From Psychrobacillus sp042885655 (GTDB lineage: Bacteria > Bacillota > Bacilli > Bacillales_A > Planococcaceae): DNA of 64,000 nt. The position numbers and the translations under genes were made by a program. Positions 46,057-54,438 of the stretch are shown in pieces (within the stretch, counting starts at the first letter, position 1; every line of letters begins with the position of its first letter). Location of the stretch: contig NZ_JBHVRO010000001.1 in the NCBI RefSeq assembly GCF_042885655.1, positions 186,001 through 250,000 of the forward strand, written 5' to 3'. Under the pieces are notes generated by a model. That model worked only from the letters and a program-made list of their open reading frames with translations, was not told the DNA's origin and made no database searches.

Positions 46057-47724
46057 TTATACTTCCATTATGATAGGTAAAATCATTGGACGTCTTTTTG
46101 TTTTTTCATATAAATATGGGCTTAAAACATCAGTAATTTCATTTTTTAACTCTGACCATTCAGCAGGTTTATCTTGAATTGTAAAGCGTAAATGTTTGTT
46201 TAACATTTGCTGTGCTTCATTAATCATTGTACCTGATTCACGCATATACACAAATCCACGGGAAATGATATCAGGTCCAGAAACAATTTTTTTCTTTTCC
46301 ATATCGGCACTTACAACTACGATGACTAAACCTTCTTCTGATAAAATACGGCGATCTCTAAGTACAATATTGCCTATATCGCCAATACCACTTCCATCAA
46401 TATATACATCTCCAGAAGGGATCCGGCCAGCTACATGAGCTTCATTTGCACTTAATGCAAGAACATCCCCGTTTTCCATAATGAAGGTATTTTGCGGAAG
46501 TACATCACAGTCTACAGCAAGTTCTGTATGAATTTTTAACATACGGTATTCACCATGAATCGGCATGAAAAATTTAGGTTTCATTAGACGAAGCATAAGC
46601 TTTTGTTCTTCTTGAGAACCGTGTCCAGATGTATGAATATTATTCAGAGACCCATGTATTACTTCGGCACCAGCACGATAAAGGAGGTTAATTGTACGAT
46701 TAACACTTGATCTATTACCAGGGATTGGAGAAGAAGAAAATACGACAGTATCTCCTGGCTGAATCTGAATTTGGCGATGAGTTCCATTTGCAATTCGAGA
46801 AAGTGCCGCCATAGGTTCTCCTTGACTACCAGTACATAAAATTAGTACTTCGTTAGCAGGCAAACGATTTAATGTACTAACATCGACAAATGTTTCTTTA
46901 GGTGCAGTAATATAGCCTAATTCACGACCAATTGTAATTGCGTTGTCCATACTTCTTCCAAAAACCGCTATTTTCCGGCCATGTTGTACAGCTGCATCTG
47001 TTACTTGTTGAAGTCTATGAATATTTGAAGCAAAAGTAGCGAAAATAATTCGTCCATTTACTTTTCTAAAGATGGAATCCATACTCTCTCCAACTTTACG
47101 CTCTGACATTGTAAAGTTCGGAACTTCTGCATTCGTACTATCTGAAAGTAAACATAAAACGCCGTCACTTCCGATTTCAGCCATTTTTGTCAAGTTTGCT
47201 GGTTCGCCAACAGGAGTAAAATCAAATTTAAAATCACCTGTATGTACTATATTCCCAGGTGGTGTTTTTACAACAATTCCGAACGCGTCAGGAATACTAT
47301 GTGTCGTTCTAAAAAAACTAACTGCTGTTTTTCTAAACTTAATGACATCATTTTCTTCGATAACATTCATTTTAGTTTGACGAAGTAATCCATGTTCTTC
47401 TAATTTATTTCGAAGTAAGCCAAGAGCTAATTTCCCACCATAAACAGGTACATTGATTTGCTTCAATAAATAAGGTATTCCACCAATATGATCCTCATGA
47501 CCATGTGTAATAAAAAGACCTTTTATTTTATCCACATTTTTTACTAAATAAGTGTAGTCTGGGATAACATAATCGATTCCCAATAAATCATCCTCTGGAA
47601 ATTTAATCCCAGCATCAATCAAAATAATTTCATCTTGAAATTGAACAGCATAAGTATTTTTGCCGATTTCGCCTAGTCCGCCGAGGGCGAAAACTGCTGT
47701 TTGATCATTCTTTACAAACTTCAT
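46057..47724 (-). CDS. rnjA: ribonuclease J1
   Basis: The 555-residue protein has a metallo-beta-lactamase domain with HGHEDHIGG (residues about 74-82), a beta-CASP insertion (with IFATFASNIHRL) and a C-terminal domain. Together these give 5' exonuclease and endonuclease activity on RNA, using two zinc ions. It is 555 residues long, as in B. subtilis RNase J1. It follows rpoY in one operon with a three-base gap, the same order as in B. subtilis. Confidence 0.95.
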   Translation of the reverse strand: MKFVKNDQTAVFALGGLGEIGKNTYAVQFQDEIILIDAGIKFPEDDLLGIDYVIPDYTYLVKNVDKIKGLFITHGHEDHIGGIPYLLKQINVPVYGGKLALGLLRNKLEEHGLLRQTKMNVIEENDVIKFRKTAVSFFRTTHSIPDAFGIVVKTPPGNIVHTGDFKFDFTPVGEPANLTKMAEIGSDGVLCLLSDSTNAEVPNFTMSERKVGESMDSIFRKVNGRIIFATFASNIHRLQQVTDAAVQHGRKIAVFGRSMDNAITIGRELGYITAPKETFVDVSTLNRLPANEVLILCTGSQGEPMAALSRIANGTHRQIQIQPGDTVVFSSSPIPGNRSSVNRTINLLYRAGAEVIHGSLNNIHTSGHGSQEEQKLMLRLMKPKFFMPIHGEYRMLKIHTELAVDCDVLPQNTFIMENGDVLALSANEAHVAGRIPSGDVYIDGSGIGDIGNIVLRDRRILSEEGLVIVVVSADMEKKKIVSGPDIISRGFVYMRESGTMINEAQQMLNKHLRFTIQDKPAEWSELKNEITDVLSPYLYEKTKRRPMILPIIMEV

Positions 47725-47727
47725 AGA

Positions 47728-47937
47728 TTATATCTTCTCGACTTTAAAATTCAAACTTGCTTGTTCGTATTCTAAATGATTACCTTCAAGAAGTTGAATT
47801 AACTCGATATTATACTTACGATCTTTTAGAATAGAACGAACTTCACGCTCTGATTCTGCTTCAACATATAGGCTTTTTGTGTTTTCGCGAACTGGTACTT
47901 CTAGTGCATTTTCTTGATAATAAACTTTATAAATCAT
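47728..47937 (-). CDS. rpoY: RNA polymerase epsilon subunit RpoY (YkzG)
   Basis: This small protein of 69 residues, MIYKVYYQENALEVPVRENT onward, matches RpoY in length and sequence. It binds the underside of RNA polymerase near the beta' subunit. The start at 47937 follows AAAAGGAG; an in-frame ATG 12 codons upstream (47973) lies ahead of that site. The gene order rpoY-rnjA is conserved in Bacilli. Confidence 0.93.
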   Translation of the reverse strand: MIYKVYYQENALEVPVRENTKSLYVEAESEREVRSILKDRKYNIELIQLLEGNHLEYEQASLNFKVEKI

Positions 47938-48218
47938 TTTATACTCTCCTTTTTCACGTTCAAAATAAATCAATTCTCTTTATATTATCATGCCGCTTAT
48001 TTAAAATAAAGAAAAGCCCTCCAAAATATGAAGGGCATAAAAATTTAGGCAATCGTTTTTTTTCTGAGTATTCCACCGAGCCGTCTCAACAATTTCCTTT
48101 TCAGGCGTTTCAACATGGCCACCCACTCCTTGAACCCTATTATATATGGGATCGAAAAATATGTAAAGTATCTAAACTGAAAAGTCAAATAATTAGTAAT
48201 ATGAAATGAGGTTTTTTT

Positions 48219-48992
48219 ATGGAGAAGAAAATATTATTTTTTGATATTGATGGAACAATATTAGACGAAGATAAAAATATACCTGTAGGAGTAAGTGAAG
48301 CGATAAATGAAGCAAAGAAAAATGGTCATGAGATAGTTATTGCAACAGGGAGGTCTCCTTTCACCGCAAAAAATGTTTTAGATCAATTAAACATAGACTC
48401 ATTCATTTGTTATAATGGTCAAATCGTTCAGTTTAAAGGAGAAGTTATTCACAAAGGTATGATAGCTAAAAATGAGCTGCAGAGGTTAACTGATTTTGCA
48501 AAAAAACGTGAGCAACCAGTAGTTTATATGGATAGTTTCGAGTTTGTGTCGAATCTACCGAATAGTGAATACGTTTTCGAAAGTTTATCCACTTTGAAAA
48601 TCTCGATGCCAAGAACCGAAGAAAAGTTTTTTTTATCAAATGATATTCATCAAGCACTAATTTTTTGTGATTTTCATGATCAAAAGCTATATGAAAAAAC
48701 TTTTCCAAATTTAAAGTTTGTCCGTTGGCACCGAGTATCATGTGATGTTCTCCCAAAAGGTGTGTCCAAAGCCAAAGGAATAAAATTTCTTTTATCCTAT
48801 TTAAATAAAACACCTGAGGATGCAATCGCATTTGGTGATGGACTAAACGATTTAGAAATGTTTGAATATGTAGGAACTAGTGTGGCAATGGGGAATTCCA
48901 TAGAGGAATTAAAAAAATATGCGACATTAATTACAGATCATGTTTCGGAAAATGGTCTCATTAACGCAATGAAACAGTTACAACTCATTTAA
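48219..48992 (+). CDS. ykrA: HAD-family phosphatase YkrA (Cof type)
   Basis: The 257-residue protein carries HAD motif I FDIDGTILDED (both Asp present), motif II ATGRSP, motif III Lys in LPKGVSKAKG and motif IV FGDGLNDLEMFEYVG, plus a C2B-type cap (about 85-185). Family members dephosphorylate sugar phosphates and other small metabolites. The position between rnjA and def matches ykrA in B. subtilis. A phosphosugar substrate would fit the kinase encoded 20 bases downstream. Confidence 0.88.
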   Translation: MEKKILFFDIDGTILDEDKNIPVGVSEAINEAKKNGHEIVIATGRSPFTAKNVLDQLNIDSFICYNGQIVQFKGEVIHKGMIAKNELQRLTDFAKKREQPVVYMDSFEFVSNLPNSEYVFESLSTLKISMPRTEEKFFLSNDIHQALIFCDFHDQKLYEKTFPNLKFVRWHRVSCDVLPKGVSKAKGIKFLLSYLNKTPEDAIAFGDGLNDLEMFEYVGTSVAMGNSIEELKKYATLITDHVSENGLINAMKQLQLI

Positions 48993-49011
48993 TAATAGTA
49001 AGGAGATTTAC

Positions 49012-49950
49012 ATGAGCAGTTCATCAATAAAACATGTATTAATATACGGAGATGCGTTTGTGGATTATATCGGAGATGACTCGACTAATAAGCAATTTAG
49101 CAAGTTTTTAGGAGGAGCCACAGTAAATGTTGTAGCTGGAATTTCCAGACTTGGTGCAAATTCATCTTTTATAACAATAACAGGAGAAGACCCAATTTCG
49201 AAGTTTGTTACTGAAGAACTTGAAGCAGAAAGGGTAGATCTGTCCTATGCATTAATAAATCCCGAAAAACGGGTAAGTGGTGTATATGTTCATTTGACCG
49301 AAAATAATGATCGAATTTTTCATTCATATGTGGATGAAACGCCAGATATTCAAGTAGAATTCTCGTTATTAGATGAAGAAGCTTTTCAAAAGGCATCTGT
49401 TTTTCATTTTTGCTCCGGCACTTTATTCCACCCAATAGCACTTAATACTACCAAACAGATAGTAGCTAAAATTAAGGATTTGAATGGATTGTTGTCTTTT
49501 GATGCAAATATTCGACCGTTAAGATGGAAAAGCGAAGAAATTTGTAGAGAAACAATTATTTCATTTTTTTCACAAGTAGATTTATTAAAATTAACAGAAG
49601 AAGAACTATTCTTTCTAACTAAAACGGAAACCTTGGAAGCAGGAATTGAACATATACAAATGTATCAAATTCCAGTTGTACTTATAACTGTAGGTGAAGA
49701 AGGAACTTATGCGGTAATAAATAATGAAATGACACATGTCCCAGTAAAAAAAGTAGAACCTGTTGATACGACAGGAGCTGGGGATGCATTTATGGCAGGT
49801 ATACTTAATCAGATTCATTTGAAAGGTAAACCAAAAACCAAAGATGAGTGGGTAGACTATATTTCATTTGGTAATAAACTTGGTGCCATTTGTGCAACAA
49901 AGTTTGGAGCGTTGTCAGCAATGCCTCGAATAGAGGATTTGAATAATTAA
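49012..49950 (+). CDS. PfkB-family sugar kinase (fructokinase-like)
   Basis: The 312-residue kinase has the family's first signature in GGATVNVVAGISRLGANSS (about residue 34) and second DTTGAGDAFMAG (about 246) with the catalytic Asp. It phosphorylates a sugar using ATP, and the closest named types are fructokinases. The ribosome site AAGGAG precedes ATG 49012. It is downstream of ykrA, and both probably share a transcript ending at 49992. The kinase and phosphatase in one operon may handle the same sugar. Confidence 0.85.
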   Translation: MSSSSIKHVLIYGDAFVDYIGDDSTNKQFSKFLGGATVNVVAGISRLGANSSFITITGEDPISKFVTEELEAERVDLSYALINPEKRVSGVYVHLTENNDRIFHSYVDETPDIQVEFSLLDEEAFQKASVFHFCSGTLFHPIALNTTKQIVAKIKDLNGLLSFDANIRPLRWKSEEICRETIISFFSQVDLLKLTEEELFFLTKTETLEAGIEHIQMYQIPVVLITVGEEGTYAVINNEMTHVPVKKVEPVDTTGAGDAFMAGILNQIHLKGKPKTKDEWVDYISFGNKLGAICATKFGALSAMPRIEDLNN

Positions 49951-49954
49951 TAAG

Positions 49955-49993
49955 AAAACGTGCTCATTTACAGTGATAAATGAGCGCGTTTTA
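49955..49993 (+). terminator. terminator after the sugar kinase gene
   Basis: AAAACGTGCTCATTTA faces TAAATGAGCGCGTTTT, an almost perfect stem with a short loop; TTTT closes it. Confidence 0.85.
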
Positions 49994-50027
49994 AGATGCT
50001 TTGCTTATTAGGAACATAATAATAGCG

Positions 50028-50236
50028 CGGATTTACGTTTCAGGTGGACGCGTTCCGCGGGAAGGTGACGGACAAACATCCGGCACAAGATTACCGAAAA
50101 AAATAGCTCGTGAAGTGATGCAATCACTTCACGAGCTAAAATACTACGGTAATAGTGTAGTCAGTGTTTCGTCCAAAGCACCTTGGAAATAGTAAAGACA
50201 AAATGCACTTAAAGGACGCTTGCGTTGTTCTTATTA
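50028..50236. repeat. family B end fused to a full family A repeat (A3)
   Basis: GATTTACGTTTCAGGTGGAC and GCGTTCCGCGGGAAGG (family B) run into GGTGACGGACAAACATCCGG, GATTACCG, the hairpin 50104-50138 with arm TAGCTCGTGAAGTGAT, CGGTAATAGTGTAG, GTGTTTCGTCCAAAGCACC and AGTAAAGACAAAATGCACTT. It ends at the stop codon of the minus-strand gene def. Confidence 0.8.
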
Positions 50237-50791
50237 AGATCGGTCATATGCTACTGCGTCTGGTATTTCTGCATACGGATTGATTTTATTAATATGGTCA
50301 TAAAACATTATGCCATTTAAATGATCTAACTCATGTTGGAAAGCTATTGCAGTTAGTCCCTTTAAACGTTTTTTAAATGGTGTTCCGTCAGACAAAAATC
50401 CAGTAGCAGTGATACGTGAATATCTTGGAACATAACCTTCAATAACTTCATCTACAGATAGACAACCCTCACCAGCAGTAATATAAGTTTTTTCTACAGA
50501 ATGGCTAATAATTTTTGGGTTAATTGCAACAAAGCTTACTATGTTATCTTCTTCATCTGTTAAATGTAATGCAAACATTCTTTTTTCAGCATTGACTTGA
50601 GGAGCTGCAATGCCTATACCTGGTCTTAAATTGTATTTTTCTACCATCTCGTCGTTTTGACTATTAATTACATACTCTAATAAATCAGATGCTAGTTTTT
50701 GATCTTCTTCCGATAATGGAAAATTCATTTCTGTTGTTTTTTTACGAAGAGACGGATGACCATCTCTCACAATATCTTTCATTAATATCAT
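50234..50791 (-). CDS. def: peptide deformylase (type II, YkrB-like)
   Basis: The 185-residue enzyme has the three metal and catalytic motifs GIGIAAPQV (about residue 60), EGCLSVDE (about 110) and QHELDHLNG (about 154). It removes the formyl group from the first Met of new proteins, with a bound metal. The start at 50791 (MILMKDIVRDG) follows GAAAGGA and equals the start of B. subtilis YkrB; a longer open frame upstream has no support. The stop lies at the end of a family A repeat. Confidence 0.93.
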   Translation of the reverse strand: MILMKDIVRDGHPSLRKKTTEMNFPLSEEDQKLASDLLEYVINSQNDEMVEKYNLRPGIGIAAPQVNAEKRMFALHLTDEEDNIVSFVAINPKIISHSVEKTYITAGEGCLSVDEVIEGYVPRYSRITATGFLSDGTPFKKRLKGLTAIAFQHELDHLNGIMFYDHINKINPYAEIPDAVAYDRS

Positions 50792-50871
50792 ATGGATCGT
50801 CCTTTCAAAGTTCATATTTCTATTATATCGAAAAATGATCATTAACTAAACAAAAAGAGCCAATTAGTCAG

Positions 50872-50900
50872 TTGAATTTAGAAGCTAGAACAATTATAGT
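50872..50900 (+). promoter_or_regulatory. sigma-A promoter of ykyA
   Basis: TTGAAT (50872-50877) and TATAGT (50895-50900), with 17 bases between, lie 25 bases before the ykyA start. Confidence 0.65.
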
Positions 50901-50924
50901 GAAATAAATATGGGAGGGTGTTTT

Positions 50925-51569
50925 GTGAAAAAAATGAAATATATTGTAACGGTGAGCTTAGTTTTATTGTTATCAGCTTGTTCTTTCAGAGAAAATACGG
51001 AAGAAAAGTTATCCAACATTTTAACTGAAATTTATAATTCAGAGTCGGATTATAGAGATGTGCAATTAGAACTTAGCGAAACTGAAAAAAAGGAACAAGC
51101 AAATTTTCAAAGTATGATGGAGCTAACAAAAGATCAAAAAGAGAAGTTGACAAAACAGGTAGAAGAAAATGCAAATTTATTGGAAAAGCGTTTAGAACTA
51201 GTGAAAAAAGAATCTGCATCTATAAAAAAAGCATCTGAAAAAATGGTAGATATTGATACACTTATTTCCAATACAAAAGATGATTCGGAAAAGGATAATC
51301 TTAAAAAAATGGAAGAAGCATTGAAAAATAGATATGCAGCCTACGATGCATTAACAGAACAATATAATAATCTTGCTAATTTACAAGATGAGTTATATAA
51401 CATGTTAATAGAAGAAGACTCGGAAGTTAAGACGATTCAAGATAAAGTTGCAGAGGTTAATGAACAGAATGAAGTTGTCCAAAAAGCTGTAGAAAAATTC
51501 AACGAGCTTACTACACAATTAAACCAAGTAAAAGAGAAAGTTTTTGCTTCATTTGAAGAAGATAAATAA
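50925..51569 (+). CDS. ykyA: YkyA-family lipoprotein
   Basis: The 214-residue product has a signal peptide with lipobox LLSAC (Cys about residue 20) and a long mostly helical, Glu/Lys-rich body with heptad-like spacing (about 60-200). The position before pdhA and the coiled-coil plan match B. subtilis YkyA. The function is unknown. GTG 50925 follows GGGAGGGTG; an ATG at 50934 is possible. A strong promoter precedes it. A terminator hairpin follows, so it is separate from pdhA. Confidence 0.85.
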   Translation: MKKMKYIVTVSLVLLLSACSFRENTEEKLSNILTEIYNSESDYRDVQLELSETEKKEQANFQSMMELTKDQKEKLTKQVEENANLLEKRLELVKKESASIKKASEKMVDIDTLISNTKDDSEKDNLKKMEEALKNRYAAYDALTEQYNNLANLQDELYNMLIEEDSEVKTIQDKVAEVNEQNEVVQKAVEKFNELTTQLNQVKEKVFASFEEDK

Positions 51570-51602
51570 CGAAAGCAGACTAAAGTAAGGTTAGCTTGAG
51601 GA

Positions 51603-51650
51603 AAAAGGTTTCGTGAATGTCAAAATTCTCGAAACCCTTTTGCTTTTTAT
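51603..51650 (+). terminator. terminator after ykyA, shared hairpin family
   Basis: AAAAGGTTTCGTGAA faces TTCTCGAAACCCTTTT with a loop of about nine bases, then GCTTTTTAT. It is nearly the same sequence as 45471-45512. Confidence 0.75.
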
Positions 51651-52097
51651 AAGAGAGCACTCCTTGATTAGAAACTAGAGGAAAAAGATACCTGATTCAA
51701 GTGGAAGAACGGACTAGCGACAAGTCTCCTCCTTCGCTTGGAACTGAGCTAAAGAATAAGGTAAATAAAAAGCACCTTACGTTGAAAAACGGGTATAGAA
51801 TACATAATTAAACAATATGAAGGTATTTGTGTGGGGTCTCTTTTGTCTCTCTAATCCCACTGGTCTCATGCTCCAGCACAAGCTTGCGCAAAAGCAAAAT
51901 CCTATTTTAGTAGAAAAATTTCATAGAATAGTTACATCAAAAATCAAATTTATTATTTTTCTGTGCACTTAAGCATGAATTGTAAGGGAGTCTCGATGAT
52001 ACGTACGCGGAAAGCAAACATCTTTTTTCCAGATTCGCTTTGTCTTCCTGACTATTTTTTCAGAGGTTGTTTACAGTCTGAGTAACCAGTATTTGTG

Positions 52098-52142
52098 TTG
52101 TCTGTATTATATCAGATTGATAGTCTGATATAATACAGACAA
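52098..52142. repeat. 19-base inverted repeat in the pdh leader
   Basis: TTGTCTGTATTATATCAGA (52098-52116) and TCTGATATAATACAGACAA (52124-52142) are perfect complements with a seven-base loop. There is no T run on either side, so it is probably not a terminator. It could be an operator or a structured RNA or DNA site. Confidence 0.8.
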
Positions 52143-52210
52143 AAATATGCACTAGTACAGCGATGAAGATTTTCAATTTTCTTTCAAAAGGAATCGTTCG
52201 TTTTAGATGA

Positions 52211-52239
52211 TTGACCGAAGTTTTAAACTTGAGTATACT
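52211..52239 (+). promoter_or_regulatory. sigma-A promoter of pdhABCD
   Basis: TTGACC at 52211-52216 and TATACT at 52234-52239 are 17 bases apart, about 70 bases before pdhA. Confidence 0.75.
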
Positions 52240-52311
52240 AGAAATGAAATATTGTTGTATTACTTATTGTAATAAGAAATTTTAATACAGAAGAAAAGGA
52301 GAGTTGCTATT

Positions 52312-53424
52312 ATGGCTGCAAAAAAGTCACCGCAGTTAGATCCACAGAAAACGCTTCAAGAAATTGAAGAAAAGTTTGAAATGTTCCAGATTTTAAACGA
52401 AGAAGGGACAATTGTAAACGAAGAAGCAAACCCTAATTTATCAGATGAAGAATTAGTAGAATTAATGAGTCGTATGGTTTATACGCGAATTCTAGATCAA
52501 CGTTCTATCTCATTAAACCGTCAAGGACGTTTAGGATTCTATGCTCCAACAGCTGGGCAAGAAGCTTCTCAGTTAGCATCTCAATTTGCACTTGAAAAAG
52601 AAGACTTTATCCTACCAGGTTATCGTGATGTTCCTCAAATCGTATGGCACGGTTTACCATTATGGCAAGCATTTTTGTTTTCAAGAGGACATTTCATGGG
52701 GAACCAAATTCCTGAAGGTGTGAATGTTTTCCCACCTCAAATTATTATTGGTGCACAATTCATCCAAGCTGCTGGTGTAGCTCTTGGAATGCAGAAACGT
52801 GGTAAGAAAGCGATTACAATTACATATACAGGAGACGGTGGATCTTCACAAGGTGATTTCTATGAGGGAATTAACTTTGCTGGAGCTTACCGAGTACCTG
52901 CGGTGTTTATCGTTCAAAACAACCAATATGCTATTTCTACACCTCGTGAATTACAAACAGCTGCGAAAACAATTGCTCAAAAAGGTATTTCTGCAGGTAT
53001 TCCAAGTGTCGTTGTAGATGGTATGGATCCATTAGCAGTTTATGCTGCAACAAAAGATGCAAGAGAGCGTGCGCTTAGAGGTGAAGGGCCAACATTAATC
53101 GAAACTGTATGTTACCGTTATGGCCCACATACGATGGCTGGTGATGACCCAACTAGATATCGTACTTCTGAAACAGACTCTGCGTGGGAAAAAAGAGATC
53201 CACTTGTTCGTTTCCGTACTTTCTTAGAAGGTAAAGGTTTATGGAACGAAGAAAAAGAAGCAGAAGTTATTGAGAAAGCAAAAGAAGAAATTAAAGAAGC
53301 TATCAAAAAAGCAGATGGCGCACCAAAACAAAAAGTAACAGATTTGATTAATATCATGTATGAGGAAAATCCATATAACTTAGATGAGCAATTAGCTTAT
53401 TACACAGAGAAGGAGTCGAAGTAA
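52312..53424 (+). CDS. pdhA: pyruvate dehydrogenase E1 alpha subunit
   Basis: This 370-residue protein carries the thiamine diphosphate binding motif GDGGSSQGDFYEGINFAGA through VQNN (about residues 181-205) and the phosphorylation-loop region YRYGPHTMAGDDPTRYR. With PdhB it decarboxylates pyruvate. The start follows AAAAGGAG. It is the first gene of the four-gene operon, with spacings of 3, 33 and 3 bases, as in B. subtilis. Confidence 0.97.
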   Translation: MAAKKSPQLDPQKTLQEIEEKFEMFQILNEEGTIVNEEANPNLSDEELVELMSRMVYTRILDQRSISLNRQGRLGFYAPTAGQEASQLASQFALEKEDFILPGYRDVPQIVWHGLPLWQAFLFSRGHFMGNQIPEGVNVFPPQIIIGAQFIQAAGVALGMQKRGKKAITITYTGDGGSSQGDFYEGINFAGAYRVPAVFIVQNNQYAISTPRELQTAAKTIAQKGISAGIPSVVVDGMDPLAVYAATKDARERALRGEGPTLIETVCYRYGPHTMAGDDPTRYRTSETDSAWEKRDPLVRFRTFLEGKGLWNEEKEAEVIEKAKEEIKEAIKKADGAPKQKVTDLINIMYEENPYNLDEQLAYYTEKESK

Positions 53425-53427
53425 CCG

Positions 53428-54405
53428 ATGGCACAATTGACGATGATTCAAGCAATTACGGAAGCACTACGTACAGAGCTTAAAAATGATGAAAACGTTC
53501 TAGTCTTCGGTGAAGACGTAGGCGTTAACGGAGGAGTATTCCGTGCGACAGAAGGATTGCAAAAAGAATTTGGAGAAGATCGAGTATTTGACACTCCTCT
53601 AGCTGAATCAGGAATTGGTGGGTTAGCAGTAGGTCTATCTCTTCAAGGATTCCGTCCAGTTCCTGAAATTCAATTCTTTGGTTTCGTTTTTGAAGTAATG
53701 GACTCTATTAGTGGTCAACTTGCTCGTATGCGTTTCCGTACAGGAGGAGCATTTAATGCCCCTGTTACGATTCGTTCACCTTTTGGAGGCGGAGTACATA
53801 CACCTGAAATGCATGCAGACAGCTTAGAATTATTAATGACATCAACTCCTGGAGTAAAAGTCGTTATTCCTTCTACACCTTATGATGCAAAAGGTTTATT
53901 GATCTCAGCTATCCGTGACAATGATCCAGTTATTTACTTGGAGCATATGAAATTATATCGTTCATTCCGTGGCGAGGTTCCGGAAGAAGAATATACAATT
54001 CCACTTGGTAAAGCAGATGTAAAACGTGAAGGAACTGATTTAACCATCATTTCTTATGGTGCAATGGTTCATGAAAGCTTAAAAGCTGCTGAAGAGTTAG
54101 AAAAAGAAGGTCACTCTGTAGAAGTTGTGGACCTACGTACAATTCAACCACTTGATATTGAAACAATTATTGCATCAGTTGAAAAAACAGGTCGCGCTAT
54201 GGTTGTTCAAGAAGCACAAAAACAAGCTGGTATCGCTGCAAATGTAGTTGCAGAAATAACAGACAGAGCTATTTTAAGTTTAGAAGCGCCAGTATTACGC
54301 GTTGCTGCTCCAGATACTGTATTCCCATTCTCTCAAGCAGAAACAGTTTGGTTACCTGGAGTTAAGGATATAGTAGAAACAGCTAAAAAAGTATTAACAT
54401 TTTAA
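53428..54405 (+). CDS. pdhB: pyruvate dehydrogenase E1 beta subunit
   Basis: The 325-residue protein has the transketolase-type pyrimidine domain (residues 5-180, GEDVGVNGGVFRATEGLQ, FDTPLAESGIGGLAVGLS) and C-terminal domain (about 195-320). It pairs with PdhA around two thiamine diphosphate molecules. Its length is normal. It starts three bases after the pdhA stop. Confidence 0.97.
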   Translation: MAQLTMIQAITEALRTELKNDENVLVFGEDVGVNGGVFRATEGLQKEFGEDRVFDTPLAESGIGGLAVGLSLQGFRPVPEIQFFGFVFEVMDSISGQLARMRFRTGGAFNAPVTIRSPFGGGVHTPEMHADSLELLMTSTPGVKVVIPSTPYDAKGLLISAIRDNDPVIYLEHMKLYRSFRGEVPEEEYTIPLGKADVKREGTDLTIISYGAMVHESLKAAEELEKEGHSVEVVDLRTIQPLDIETIIASVEKTGRAMVVQEAQKQAGIAANVVAEITDRAILSLEAPVLRVAAPDTVFPFSQAETVWLPGVKDIVETAKKVLTF

Positions 54406-54438
54406 TAACACAATTTTTAAATAGAAAGGGTGAATACT

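Larger units (their letters stand above)
51650..52311. other. long pdh leader region without a gene
   Basis: No coding region could be supported in about 650 bases. It holds a degenerate GC-rich stretch (about 51700-51760), a possible family B end (CGTACGCGGAAAGCAAAC at about 52007), a large palindrome (52098-52142) and the pdhA promoter (52211-52239). Confidence 0.6.

Noticed and set aside
51650..52210. T-box or other known riboswitch before pdhA
   Set aside because: No T-box sequence or other known aptamer signature was seen; only a palindrome and AT-rich sequence.
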